Below are positions 11,325-21,642 of a stretch of DNA of 64,000 nucleotides, piece by piece. The stretch covers positions 7,440,047 to 7,504,046 of the forward strand of contig CM055816.1 of NCBI GenBank assembly GCA_029582265.1, read 5' to 3'. The stretch's first letter is position 1. Every line of letters starts with the position of its first letter. The position numbers and the translations under genes were made by a program. The DNA is from Zoroaster sp. YZ-2022. Taxonomy: Eukaryota > Echinodermata > Asteroidea > Forcipulatida > Zoroasteridae. The notes under the pieces are model-generated. The model made no database searches. It saw only the letters and a list, made by a program, of their open reading frames with translations, and had not been told where the DNA came from.

Positions 11325-11997
11325 CATGGGCGTCAACAGGTGGGGGACGGGGGGGGACATGTCCCCCCCCCCACTTTTGAAAGTGGGGGGATATCATATC
11401 GTTTGTCCCCCCCACTTTTCAGAACAATAATTTAAAAAAATGGCAGGCATATGTTTGATTTTTTGTATCAATTGCTGACTCAAATACAATCAAACTCGAT
11501 ATTAGTGAAAACAGCCATTTTTCGACTCATTATCAAAATCATCAAAAATTAGAGGCAGACGAACCGTTGCCGCCGTGTATGCCTACTAGGTAGACCTATA
11601 ACGTTACTCACGGAGACATTGAGATGACTCAGATGAGCATGTGAAATACTAACACAAATGTTGGGACAGGCAAAAAGTAGATATAATCTGAATTATTCGT
11701 GGAATTATAATAGAACTAGGACCTTTAATTCAGGAGCGGATGATCGCGGATCCAGGGGGGGGGGGGGTAAGTTTTTTTTAGCATGATTAGTTTGAACAAA
11801 TAGTATACATTTTTTCTTCAAGAAATATACAATTATTTAACAAAATATAGCACCATTTAGCACCTGAGCACCTTTAATTATGCAAACAATCTCTAAGGGC
11901 AAGGGGACACCCCCTCCCCTTAGATAACTCCCCAGGACACAGATCACTAATTGGGGCTCATGTCCCCCCCACTTTTCATAAGCTGTTGACGCCCATG
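11325..11997. mobile_element. hAT-like element with perfect 15-bp TIRs and 8-bp TSD
   Basis: The ends are catgggcgtcaacag and ctgttgacgcccatg, exact inverse complements. The 8-bp repeat agacctat flanks it (11317-11324 and 11998-12005). The paralogous empty site gtagacctatgaac is seen near 33501 and 60351. The 673 bp include C- and G-homopolymer runs and no recognisable transposase. Confidence 0.88.
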
Positions 11998-12277
11998 AGA
12001 CCTATGAACATTGTTCATTTACAAGGCATGTTTTACACTCCCAAACATGACCCTTAATTAGAGCATAAAGTGAATGTTCGGATTATGATTAAAAAGTTAT
12101 TCTGACTTACCAGCCAATGCTATAAAAAGTGCTTTTCCTTCCTAGCCAACTACCCTTGTATCATTAGGCAAACGCCACTCAAACGGGTGGAATGTAAAAA
12201 TAATCTTCCCGCTGTCCACAAAAATGGCTACTTGTGGACAGCGAGTCGAACAAGCAAAAAAACACAGGTCAGCAACC

Positions 12278-12494
12278 CAGTGGCATAGCCACGGGGGGGC
12301 CTGGGGGGGCACGTGCCCCCCACAAATTTCCAGTGCCCCCCCCAGGTGCCCCCCCATGAAAAATCCTCATAGTGCCCCAAAAAACAGAAAAGATAAAGAA
12401 AAGGGAAAAAACCCATACCCCCTGGGCCCCCCCACTGAAAAGCAATGCCCCCCCCCTGTGCCCCCCCACTGAAAAAGTCCTGGCTACGCCGCTG
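12278..12494. mobile_element. hAT-like MITE, 8-bp TSD cagcaacc
   Basis: The ends cagtggcatagccacg and ctggctacgccgctg are imperfect inverse repeats. The flanking repeat cagcaacc lies at 12270-12277 and 12495-12502. The uninserted sequence ggtcagcaacctttctc is present near 33771 and 60625. The interior is made of C-rich runs and shares a block with the element at 9007-9123. Proline- and glycine-rich open frames here are by-products of these runs. Confidence 0.88.
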
Positions 12495-13081
12495 CAGCAA
12501 CCTTTCTCATCCTCGTCAGAGTCCTTGTACGTAACCTTCCGCACCAACCAAGAACTACTTAACAGTTTAAACGTTTAACTTACAATACATCAGAATTAAA
12601 TGAATTGTTTACCCATAACATTTTGTAAGAGTAAAATTAACATTTTGTTGTCTTATAAAACTAACAAACTTTAAATGATCCGAGTAATATTGTGACCTCA
12701 TGCTATTTTGTACATCGTACTCCAATATAGCTACGCTGACAATAAAATAAACAAGGATATGAAACCGACTGCTAAGGAGCAATAGCGCCCCCTGTTGACA
12801 TTGATAATTACTATTATTGTTTCATCATAAAATTCCATATCACTACATTTGTTTGATACCATCATCAACTTTACACCAACTTAAGTAAGTTTGATGTAAA
12901 TCTGAATATTTATGTTTATTAGGAATGACAAAGGTATACACTGCATTTAGCTGAAGAAAGCTGAAACAATGACTGTTTGGGCTGTCAATTGTTTTAATAT
13001 TAAAACAAATATACAAAAAGAAATAAAATCAATCTACTGCCTTGAGCGCCCAGCAGGGTGGATATGTGCGCACTACAAATC

Positions 13082-13087
13082 TTTATT
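13082..13087 (-). promoter_or_regulatory. Candidate polyadenylation signal of T2
   Basis: AATAAA on the minus strand, about 200 bp past the T2 stop codon, inside an (att)n-type run. It is conserved at the same place downstream of T3 and T6. Confidence 0.4.
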
Positions 13088-13282
13088 ATTATTATTAACT
13101 CACTGACTTGCCAAATTTAAACCCCAAATACAATTTCTAAAAGGTGAGATGTAATTTAGTTGGCTTCATGCCTTATGGAAAGTTATTTTTGTTACAACAT
13201 TGAGAAATGAAATATGAACTATGTCAATTGTACCATGACTAGCAAGAGAGATTGCCATTCAACATCATTGGGTTGGATGATA

Positions 13283-13899
13283 TCATACAATGTGATATAT
13301 CTTGACTGAGAAGATGTCAGCTACAACCAACTGTTTCCCATCTGATGTGAATGTGATTCCACTTGGTTCATACAGTCCCTTAGCAATGCAGCTGATAAAT
13401 CTACCATTGGGATCATAGTGGTGAATATGACCAGTGTTAGGATCATTGAACATTGCAATGTATAAACCTGATGTGTCACAGCATACACCTGTGCAGTGTT
13501 TGACTTGCTCACCATCAATGGTTGGTGTTATGGTGAATAGTGTACATCCATTGCCATCAATGACAGCCACGTGTGGTAGATCTGCAGCACTGACCACCAG
13601 TCTGCCACTGTTGTCTACAGCCAAGAAGATGGGTCGTGTAGTGACCGGCATGGTGCTTATTATTCCACCATCAGTGGACCTGTGCTCAGTCACTACCATT
13701 CTCTCTACATCACCGACAAGGATGTTACCATCCTTCTTGGCTGTAATAGCTGAGAGGCTAACATTTGTGTTACCAACCTCATTCAGTGGCAGGGTGGTGA
13801 ACTGAAATGACACTGTACCATCCTCATTGTACATCTTGACTTGGTCAGTGTTATCTGCTACTACTAAGTGATTGTGGACTGTTGCAATGGCAAGTGGAC
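13283..13899 (-). CDS. T2 exon 2: NHL-repeat C-terminal half of TRIM-NHL protein
   Basis: The exon opens at 13899 after an acceptor (ttctaatacag) and ends with TGA at 13283-13285. Its two leading bases complete the split codon left by exon 1 (T + GT = Cys), giving ...DMKA-C-PLAIATVHNH. It adds 204 residues of beta-propeller repeats: HLVVADNTDQVKMYNEDGTV, ILVGDVERMVVTEH, FLAVDNSGRLVVSAAD, GLYIAMFNDPNTGHIHHYDP and QLVVADIFSVKIYHIV each show the NHL-type G-x-hhVaD...h-hF/Y pattern. In TRIM-NHL proteins this propeller binds RNA or protein targets. The frame is open throughout, unlike the same exon in T3, T4, T5 and T6. The intron to exon 1 (13900-15753) has taken two insertions not seen in the other copies. 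Confidence 0.88.
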
Positions 13900-14214
13900 C
13901 TGTATTAGAAAAAACAAATACGAATACATTGTTAAGTGAAAACTGCAACATAAATGTCATGTATCGAATGCATGTATCATACATTTCTATTAGTGGATAA
14001 TTGTTATTTTGTTTATATATTCATTTATTCTGAGTGAATACATTTGAATGTGGAAATACATCACACCATCCACTATAGACTCATTCTGTAGAATTATATT
14101 CTGCAATGTGAACTGTGAACAATGCAATTCAAAATCACTATTGATAATACATGTTGTTCCTGATCATTTAAATATTGCATGAGCTTTAGACAAAATATTA
14201 TTTAATTAAATATA

Positions 14215-15014
14215 TGTAAGGGGTGTGTAGCGCTTCAAATAATAAAACTACTTTATTCTTTAATCACTTACCTATACTTGCATATTCTTATCGTATCCCT
14301 TTGCTAAAGTCTTTTCACTTTAATATACAGTATAGTTTATCTATGTACTTTCCACTGTCATGAAACAGCAGCGAGGTCAAACTAAGCCAATCATTTGCAT
14401 ATTTCCACTGTCATGAAACAGCAGCAGGGTCAAACTAATTAAGCCATTCATTTGCATATTAAAAGAAGTGATTCCACATGTAGTTCATAAATTTTGTGGT
14501 TATTAAAGTAGGGAAATCTAACATTTGTTTAATTACTTATTTTATTCAATATTAAATAATAGAACATTTTTGTTGAAGATTTAATTGGCAAGGAAGTTTT
14601 AATTAATTATTAGAAAAATAATCAAGCTGACACGAACTACATATTGTTTACTGCTCCTTTGGATCTGCCTAGACAAATAACCATAATTTTTATGGATGTA
14701 ACTTGGCAATTGGGTAGAGATTGCAGGCGGATTTATGTGATGGGTGGGTTTGCTACGCGTTACTTTTGTCGGTGCTTAGGACTGCCTAGCTTGGGGTTTT
14801 TCTGCCTTATATGTATGTTTTAACACAATTGCTGAGTCATCTAAACAAAAAGAAATGAAAGAAAACTGTAACTAAGCAACTCTTTTTGTCTGCCTGCCCT
14901 GACATTACAGGCCATTACTCCAATAAAGATCAACCTGAAATCCAGAAAACCTGCGTGCCCTAGCCCTTTTTCCTTGATGTTGATGTTCAACGCCCCCTTC
15001 CCCCGTCCCTCTCA
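14215..15014. mobile_element. Solo-LTR-like insertion in T2 intron (TG...CA ends, 4-bp TSD)
   Basis: The T3 intron reads taaatatattatgctc; in T2 800 bp are inserted between two copies of tata (14211-14214 and 15015-15018). The insert begins TGTAAGGGG and ends CTCTCA, the TG...CA form of LTRs, with a 4-bp target duplication. It contains a 56-bp direct repeat (ccactgtcatgaaacagcag) at 14345-14460. No internal retroviral coding region is present, so it would be a solo LTR. Other element classes are possible. Confidence 0.55.
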
Positions 15015-15208
15015 TATATTATGCTCATAAAATGAAAATTGATGAAGATTTTGAAGAATTCTTCTTGAATATATATTATTTGTAAGAGTATTGCAAATAT
15101 TCTGATTACCAGTATAATGTATAGGCCTAATGCTATATATAATGTTTCATAAATTTAATGAAATAATGATTTTTTAGTACATGTACATTCATTGACTAGA
15201 ACACTTGT

Positions 15209-15617
15209 ATAAGATTTGAGGCTTTGCATGGTGGAATATCGATATCGTTTCGGTTTGCGGTAACACCATGTGTTTATCTCAACTAACGTGAAGCTGAGGT
15301 ACAGGTTCTGAAAAGAACCGTATCGCACCTGACGAAGATTAGAGCAGGCTAATCGAAACGTTGAGAATGCCCGTGAAGTCCCCATGGTTCTCCCTGAACC
15401 ATATTAACCCGTGAAGTCCCGTGGTTCTCCCTGAACCATATTTCTCACTTAGCGACAGTAGAGAAAAAACAAGTTGCCCGAAATTGGTTCTCCCTTGAAC
15501 CTTTCTCACTTAACGAAGGTTGAGATATGAGTTGTGCGATACGGTTCTTTTCAGAACCTGTACCTCAGCTTCATGTTAGTTGAGATAAACACATGGTGTT
15601 ACCGCAAACCGAAACGA
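15209..15617. mobile_element. Foldback MITE with 85-bp TIRs in T2 intron
   Basis: Left arm 15244-15328 and right arm 15534-15618 are inverse complements with one mismatch over 85 bp, starting atcgtttcggtttgcggt. The interior has a duplicated word (cgtgaagtccc...tggttctccctgaaccata). The 12-bp tagaacacttgt flanks the insertion (15197-15208 and 15618-15629), and the T3 intron (near 35667) has the uninterrupted site. The left flank holds 35 bp between the direct repeat and the TIR, so the left boundary is less certain than the right. Confidence 0.85.
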
Positions 15618-15753
15618 TAGAACACTTGTGTTAGGTGAATTTAGCATCACTTTTAAATATGTTCAATATTTTGTTGTACACTTTTTGTACTGAATGCCTG
15701 CAGTTGTCAAAACCACATTGTGTATGTATAGTAGTAGTGTGTGACACACTTAC

Positions 15754-17047
15754 ATGCTTTCATGTCAATGGTTCTATGGTGTTGGCCTGTACTGCTGTAG
15801 ATTACTACTCGTCTGTTGCCAATGTCTATCACAGCAAGCTGATCATGTTGATGAGCAGCAATGCCAGTAGCCCCATTGAATTCTCCACATTCACTTCCCT
15901 CCCTGCCAAACTCATGACTTAGCTCCCACTTGCTGTCTTCCAGCTCCAGATCACCCAGACAGATATCACCAACCATCTTACTCTGATTGATCCGCAGATA
16001 TGAAAGTCTGCCATCAATCAGAGGAGGGCGGTGACTGGTCAGTGATCTCAAGTCATTACTGATGATGGGATACAGTGACAGGAAGTCACTGTCTGTTCCT
16101 GTATTTGTAACATCATTGGCCGTGTCCAGAGAATGTTGTTTCCTTTGTAGCATCATACCCACTGCTTTCTCGTGCTCATCAAATGCTGCCATACGATCCT
16201 GTTCAAGGGTCTTGATGGCATCAATCATCTTATTCTCCTCAGCTGTAACCTTTGCTCTGATCTGATCTGCTGTCTCCTTCACCTCTTTCATGGTTGTTAT
16301 GACTTTGTCTATGAATTCTTGCTTAGCTTGAGATGAAGCAGCCAAAGATTCTTCCAGTTCCTTTATTTCTGTGAGGCAAACTGGCAAGATATCTTTCATA
16401 GTCTTCTTGTATTTCAGAGAAGCTTCTGCAATGTCAATGTACTGATGCTCAGGGTGACGATGGTCCACAACAGTACAGTCTCGACAGATTAAGACTTGAC
16501 ATGTCTCACAGTAGAATCGATTGATCTCTCCCTTGTGTTTGTGACATGTAGAAGCCTCTTCTGGTCTTTTCACTGTTGCCTTACCCTTACGTATGTCATC
16601 CAGTGTAGCTACATTGTGATTGGATGTTGCTTTGCTTCGCAGATGTATCTTTTTGCAGTTAGAGCAAATATTTTGGGCACAGTCAAGACATCGATGAAGA
16701 GTCTCATTGTCTCCATCACATAACTCACAGAGTGGCTTGGAGTTACCTGAACAGGCAACCTTCTCTTGTAGTGATACCTCATCTACGATGCCAATCAAGT
16801 GAAAATTGGTTTTGAGTCCCTGAATGCCTGTCGATGGAATGAGAATCTTCTGACGACAAACAGGACAAGGAATCGTTGGAGTGCGTCTGCAGGTTGTGTC
16901 CCAGTATTCATCTAAACAGGTCTCACAGAAACTATGAGAACAATCCAGTATTTTGGGTTGCTTGTATCGGTCATGGCATATGTCACACTCAAGATGATAC
17001 CGGCTTATCTTCTGCAATGCTCCTAATTCCCCAGTACTGGTAGCCAT
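15754..17047 (-). CDS. T2 exon 1: RING, two B-boxes, coiled coil, first NHL repeat of TRIM-NHL E3 ligase-like protein
   Basis: The exon starts at ATG 17047 in a strong context (aacaaaATGG), just after a possible 5'-UTR acceptor (ttaacag), and ends at 15754 before the donor GTAAGT. It is 1294 nt, 431 codons plus one base. The RING finger (C3HC4) has ligands C21, C24, C36, H38, C41, C44, C61 and C64. B-box 1 lies at about C107-H144 and B-box 2 at about C168-H201 (CHKHK...FYCETC...CRDC...DHRHPEH). A coiled coil rich in K, E and Q lies at about 205-335 (TMKEVKETADQIRAK, DEHEKAVGMMLQRKQ). The first NHL repeat is near 395-425 (GIAAHQHDQLAVIDIGNRRV). With exon 2 the protein is 636 aa, normal for a TRIM-NHL without a filamin domain. 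The family acts as cytoplasmic E3 ubiquitin ligases; the substrate is unknown. This is the only copy here whose full frame is intact. Confidence 0.9.
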
Positions 17048-17311
17048 TTTGTTCTGTTAATAAATGAAAGAGAATTAAAAAAGACTGGGTTAATGATGAT
17101 GAAGTAATTTATGATCAATGGCTTACCTTAAACTTACTTGAATCACCAAACAATACACAAGAGAAAATTGACTGGAAAAATCTGTATTATCGTACCATCA
17201 TTCTACAAAATGAATGAACTCAAATATACGTAATGTAAAGTAGAGGATGGTGTCAAACATCCTTGAAATATTGCTTATAAATTATGTTCTCAATTTAAAG
17301 GGAAAGTATAC

Positions 17312-17468
17312 CATTGGTAAACTGTCATTATACTATGTCATTACCATTGGTAAACTGTCATTATACTATGTCATTACCATTGGTAAACTGTCATTATACT
17401 ATGTCATTACCATTGGTAAACTGTCATTATACTATGTCATTACCATTGGTAAACTGTCATTATACTAT
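17312..17468. repeat. 33-bp tandem repeat, 5 units, upstream of T2
   Basis: The unit contains attggtaaactgtcattatac followed by tatgtcattacc and is repeated five times nearly perfectly, about 270 bp upstream of the T2 start. In the T3 upstream region (37500-37575) only about two units are present, and about one near 52680 upstream of T5. A simple open frame through it is a consequence of the 33-bp period (11 residues). Confidence 0.85.
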
Positions 17469-17549
17469 GGGTCACTTCATGTGAATAAAGAAGTAAAACA
17501 ACTAACATGTTTAAACCAGCTTACATGTATATTATTGTTACTGTGAAGA

Positions 17550-19220
17550 AATGCTCTTATTTATACACTAGTTTACCTTTAATCTACATGTAGATAGAGT
17601 TCACTGAGTGTGATTATGTACAACCCTTTGTTAGTTATATCTGTTTGTATGTCAGGCACATTATGTGAGTTGACTGCAAGTTTATAAGTGTCTGCCAGCT
17701 TAACACTAAATTGGTAGAAAATGGCCAAATTGATAAGAAAAAAAAAATCTGCAAATACATCTTTGTATTTATTCTAACATACAATTATAAAAATTCTGAC
17801 TTCAGTTATTGGGGAATAATATTTGACTATTCTTAAAAATGATATCACCTCAGACAGAAAGATTTCAAGGGATGTTTGATACCATCATCAACTTTAAATA
17901 GCAATTTCATATCAAGAAATCTTTTAGACATCAATTGTTGTCATTTTGCAATCGGTTCCGAAGCTGTAACTTTAAACCTAAATCCTTGATCCTAACCAAT
18001 TACTCAGTTCACTTTTATTTAAATGTTTGTTATAAATATGGAAATAAATCCAGTAATTTGGGAATTTTGGGAAGAATTGTTGTACAAGAAATCTGTGTAC
18101 ACATTAAGGAGAACCATTGGGAGAAATAACAAACACAGTGAGTTTGTGTATATAGCACTGATCCCTCCTCCCTGAAGTTAAAGTTAGATTTGTTGTGTTA
18201 ACCCTCCTACTATATAGCAAGTAGCTATAGTGGTCAAAATCAGTCAACTGCCTGTTTTGACTGTTGACCCAAATGTGTACACAGGGGCATTTTTGACTGG
18301 TTTTTACTGTCATTTTGACCACCCTGAACAATACCCGAAGTTACAGTTAGATTTATTGTGTTAACCCTCCTATAGGGTCAATGTTCAAATGTTATGTCTG
18401 TAAATGGAGTCCGACTGTCCAAGCAAGATGCAGTGTACATATGAAGAGTTTCATAGTAAAACGCTATATTTCCATTTGGCTGAGAGGATATATTGCAGAT
18501 TGCAGAGAAGCTGGCGTGGCATTTATCACAGTTTGGAATAAAATGTGTATAATGATTGAGTTTATATACATGTAGTTGTTATATCACATTTTGCTAAAAA
18601 CTGAGCTGGAACTTATGTTTGCCAACCTGTGAACAATGTCTGAGTGGAGTTGGTGCAAAAGTTTTAAATATGGCATTTATTGCGTTTTGCTATGAAACTC
18701 TTCATATGTATATAAGTATGCATGTGTAATGTACATGTGACTTGCTTTCCCCAGAAGTAGAAAAGATTGAGAGTATTCAGTTATAAATGTTGTCTGGTGG
18801 TTTATAAACACTTACCATACAAGATGCAGTAGACTTTTCAAAAAATGAAGAGAAATTAAAACAGAATTAAACTGAATTCAAATTGGCTAAATCTTCAACC
18901 CATCAATAGTGGTACATGGCGTTGGCTGAAATGGTGAAAAAGTGATGCAAACAGTTTCCTTGTGTAAACTTTCACATCGCGTGACATGGAGAGTTCATTG
19001 GTGTCCAATAAACAGGGTAAAACACACTTCCTGAACCAGGAAATATATGCACAATTTTCAAGAGTAAATCCTGGTTCAAGTTAAGGCCAGGCTGAAAGCT
19101 CCTGTGGTACTACATGTACACATCATATTTTAATGCATATTATTTACCCAAGGGTGTTTTTAGAAAGAAAATATAATTTTGTTATCTGTTGTCAAATTAT
19201 ATTCATGATAGTGTTTTTAT
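17550..19220. other. Upstream flank of T2, no gene seen
   Basis: AT-rich sequence paralogous to 37670-38580 and 52980-54540. It includes two gttaaccctcctac words (18197 and 18359), which resemble the ends of the TTAA-type MITE at 25949-26241. No exon or RNA gene is supported. Confidence 0.55.
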
Positions 19221-19225
19221 TCTAT

Positions 19226-20037
19226 TGTGGCGGAATCTCTACTGCTGAAGATGATTTATCCCAGTGACCTTAAATTGAGACAAATCCTCCGGCTCGGATG
19301 GCTGAATATCGGCCGGAAGATGCAGGGCCGTTTGGTCGGAAATATACCGCCCTATACACAAGTTAAACTGTTCCCTGGTTCGATCTTGGAGTGGCAAAGA
19401 CTGACAAATTAATCCACAAGGACACACATGAATGAATTGATTCTCATTTAATAAATCAACATGAATTATCATCGGACCCCAAGTGACTGTAATGTAATTA
19501 ATTGTCGTACCCTCAATAAACCTTAATTGTACCCTCAATATGGCGCCTTGAAAGCGTCGCCTAGCTAAGCCTTGCTGGGGGTCCTGTATTCTCCTTGGTC
19601 TGTATTTTGCTACTGAGGCCGTCAGCCTTCCTTGACCAACGCGACCGCCTCCTCGATCCTCGCGTCCACCTTCCACTTTAACAGTATCAGCTAATCCGAC
19701 TGCTCCTCGGTGGCTGTGACGTGGGCGTCCCAAGGCTTATCCACGCAATGCACGTTCCGCCGTCAGTCCCCGTGGCTGCACCTCCAGTAGCCTCCTTACT
19801 TTGGTCGTTATTAGGCCCCAGCTCGGCCGTTAGCTAATCTTGTATGCACGACGCTGCAGGGCGTACCTTCCTATCCAAGGGCTTGGCTCACACTGCCGCT
19901 GCGATCTCAATCGCCAGCTGCGCGCACTACGCACATGATCCAAATCTCATGCACTACCGCACGCGCCACGCAGCAACCCGCGCCGCTAGTCGCGCGCCCT
20001 CTGTCTGCTACAATTAATTAGCCTGACTTGCACTACA
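19226..20037. mobile_element. Solo-LTR-like insertion, GC-rich (TG...CA ends, 4-bp TSD)
   Basis: The 812-bp insert starts TGTGGCGGAATC and ends GCACTACA, flanked by ctat at 19222-19225 and 20038-20041. The paralogous region near 54557 (attctctgttctatcaatc) and the similar site near 7710 lack it. Base composition is clearly more GC-rich than the surroundings. It contains aataaa words. An open frame of about 164 codons on the minus strand inside it is arginine- and glycine-rich without recognisable motifs and is not called. There is no internal retroelement coding region. Confidence 0.6.
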
Positions 20038-20164
20038 CTATGTTCTAGTGCAATCTTGTTAAGTGTTCACATGCAACAATGTAAACACCTTGAAATTGTT
20101 CGTTCTTTTTCCCCGTTTTTTACTTCTTCTTCGTCTTCTTACTCATAAAACTCATCAAACAAAA

Positions 20165-20230
20165 AGGTGGATATGTGCGCGCTAAAAATCTTTATTATTA
20201 TTATTAGATTATTATTATTATTATTATTAT
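20165..20230. repeat. SINE tail and (att)n microsatellite
   Basis: ggtggatatgtgcgcgct, then aaatctttattattattatt and a longer att run. The same tail (gtggatatgtgcgc...ctttattattatt) stands downstream of T2 (about 13055), T3 (34350), T5 (50045) and T6 (61193), and a related tail is at 24376-24425. This suggests a retroposed element ending in ATT repeats. Confidence 0.5.
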
Positions 20231-20940
20231 GAAACCCCAATCCTTCAAAATCCTTCACTTTAGCAAAGAGGATTTTGGAGGATTTGGGAATGTTAGGGTT
20301 AAACTATTGAAAGAAGATTCAATGGTCGATGATTGAGCCAATAGTTTCTTCAATGCTTGAATGCACCCAGCCAAACTGGCCTTCCTGGGTCAGACAAAAT
20401 GGCTATTAAGGGATTGCAGCCTATTGTGTAGGGAGGATTAGTGAAGGATAAGCAGTGGCAGTGCCATTGATGTTCCAGACTACAGTAACTAGTTGCTTTG
20501 TAGGTATTAGGACTGTCAACAAAAATCAACAAAGATCAACAGAAATGCACCATGCATTTTTGTTGATCTTTCATATTCAGCACTTATGGCCTGTACTACT
20601 TGCCAGACTTGAAGAGGTGAAAAGTACCAGAAGTTTTCCTAAAAAGTGCCCCTTGGAGGATTTTTGCCAATAATTTAACGATTGTTCAGTAGGCTCTATA
20701 AGGACCGTAGGCCTTACATTCCATCCAGGGGGACAGGAATATTCTCAGTCATTTCATGCCAACGAAAGCAGAGATAAACACCGACCTGATGAGCCAACTT
20801 GGCTTGGGGAAAAACTTTACTGTATTCTCCAAAGGGTCAACACTGTAGCGCCCTCGTCTGGTCAAACATAGGCTATTGTTTCATCTGATGATACCAAAAA
20901 ATCTGCGAAATAAATCAAAATGTGTTTCATTTTTCTTCTT
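20231..20940. other. Non-coding stretch, nothing recognised
   Basis: It contains local word repeats (aatccttca, aggattttggaggattt) but no terminal repeats, exon or RNA gene that I can support. Confidence 0.4.
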
Positions 20941-20960
20941 TATAGCGATATATATAAGAG

Positions 20961-21139
20961 CCTGGCACTTACTCTGTAGGTGCACAGATATCCTGCACAA
21001 ACTGTAACCCTGGTTACTTTTGTCCATCGATCTACTCTGGACCAATCAAATGCTACAAAGGATACTACAGTACTCTGAATGCAGTCAACTGTACCATATG
21101 TGAGGCTGGGTACCAGTGCTCTGATGAGTGCTCTGACAG
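20961..21139 (+). CDS. Cysteine-rich GCC2/GCC3 exon C
   Basis: The frame reads PGTYSVGAQISCTNCNPG, YFCPSIYSGPIKCYKG, YYSTLNAVNCTICEAG, YQCSDECSD and ends at a donor (gacag/gtgagt) at 21139. The C-x2-C plus G-Y-x-C spacing is the same module as in exons A, D and E. The start is uncertain. The best pyrimidine tract leads to ttctttatag at 20945, but that start would meet TAA at 20955-20957 in this frame. The weaker acceptor taagag at 20960 gives an open exon. The end phase (two bases left over) does not fit the start of exon D, so an exon is missing between them or this one is decayed. Confidence 0.6.
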
Positions 21140-21642
21140 GTGAGTGTATGGACAATAGCTGGTAGCCATGAAGATGATGTACTTTGCAAACTACGTACCT
21201 GTTACAACGAATATACACAAACGGCTTTACTGTAGTGGGGTGTCATGGCCGAGCACATCAGACTTGATATGATGGCTGAGAATGTGGGTTCGAATCCTGG
21301 CCGCGACCATGGTACGTGTGTCCTTGAGCAAGACACTTCACTGTGCAGTGCTCCTCTTCACCCAGGAGTATAAATGGGTAACCTGTGAGGGTAGAGGTTG
21401 ATTGTGGTTGAAAAAGCTTCCGATGCACTACGGTAGCTCAGGGCTGTATACTCCACAGGGAGCTGATGAAAGTTTGACATTGGCCCAATGACCAGGGACA
21501 ATAATGCAGGGTTACGTGCAGGTCATGGAAAACCTGGAAAGTCAGGGAATTTTGCTTTTGCATTTTCCAGGCCTTGAAAGTCATGGAAAAGGTAAACTTC
21601 TTTAAAAGTCATGGAAAGTCATGGAATTTTAAGACTTATTAA

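Noticed and set aside
12224..12578. Proline- and glycine-rich overlapping frames on both strands
   Set aside because: They come from C/G homopolymer runs in a hAT-like MITE with exact TSD and empty paralogous sites.
16062..16723. Plus-strand frames opposite TRIM exons (also 13434, 34903, 35766, 62530, 62957, 63391)
   Set aside because: They are mirror frames of the conserved minus-strand TRIM coding sequence and recur only because the exon is duplicated.
17247..17546. 99-codon frame with an 11-residue repeat
   Set aside because: A 33-bp tandem repeat has a period divisible by three and keeps one frame open by default; copies T3 and T5 have other unit numbers.
19239..19733. 164-codon minus-strand open frame
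   Set aside because: It lies inside the GC-rich LTR-like insertion, is biased to R, G and P, and shows no domain or splice context.
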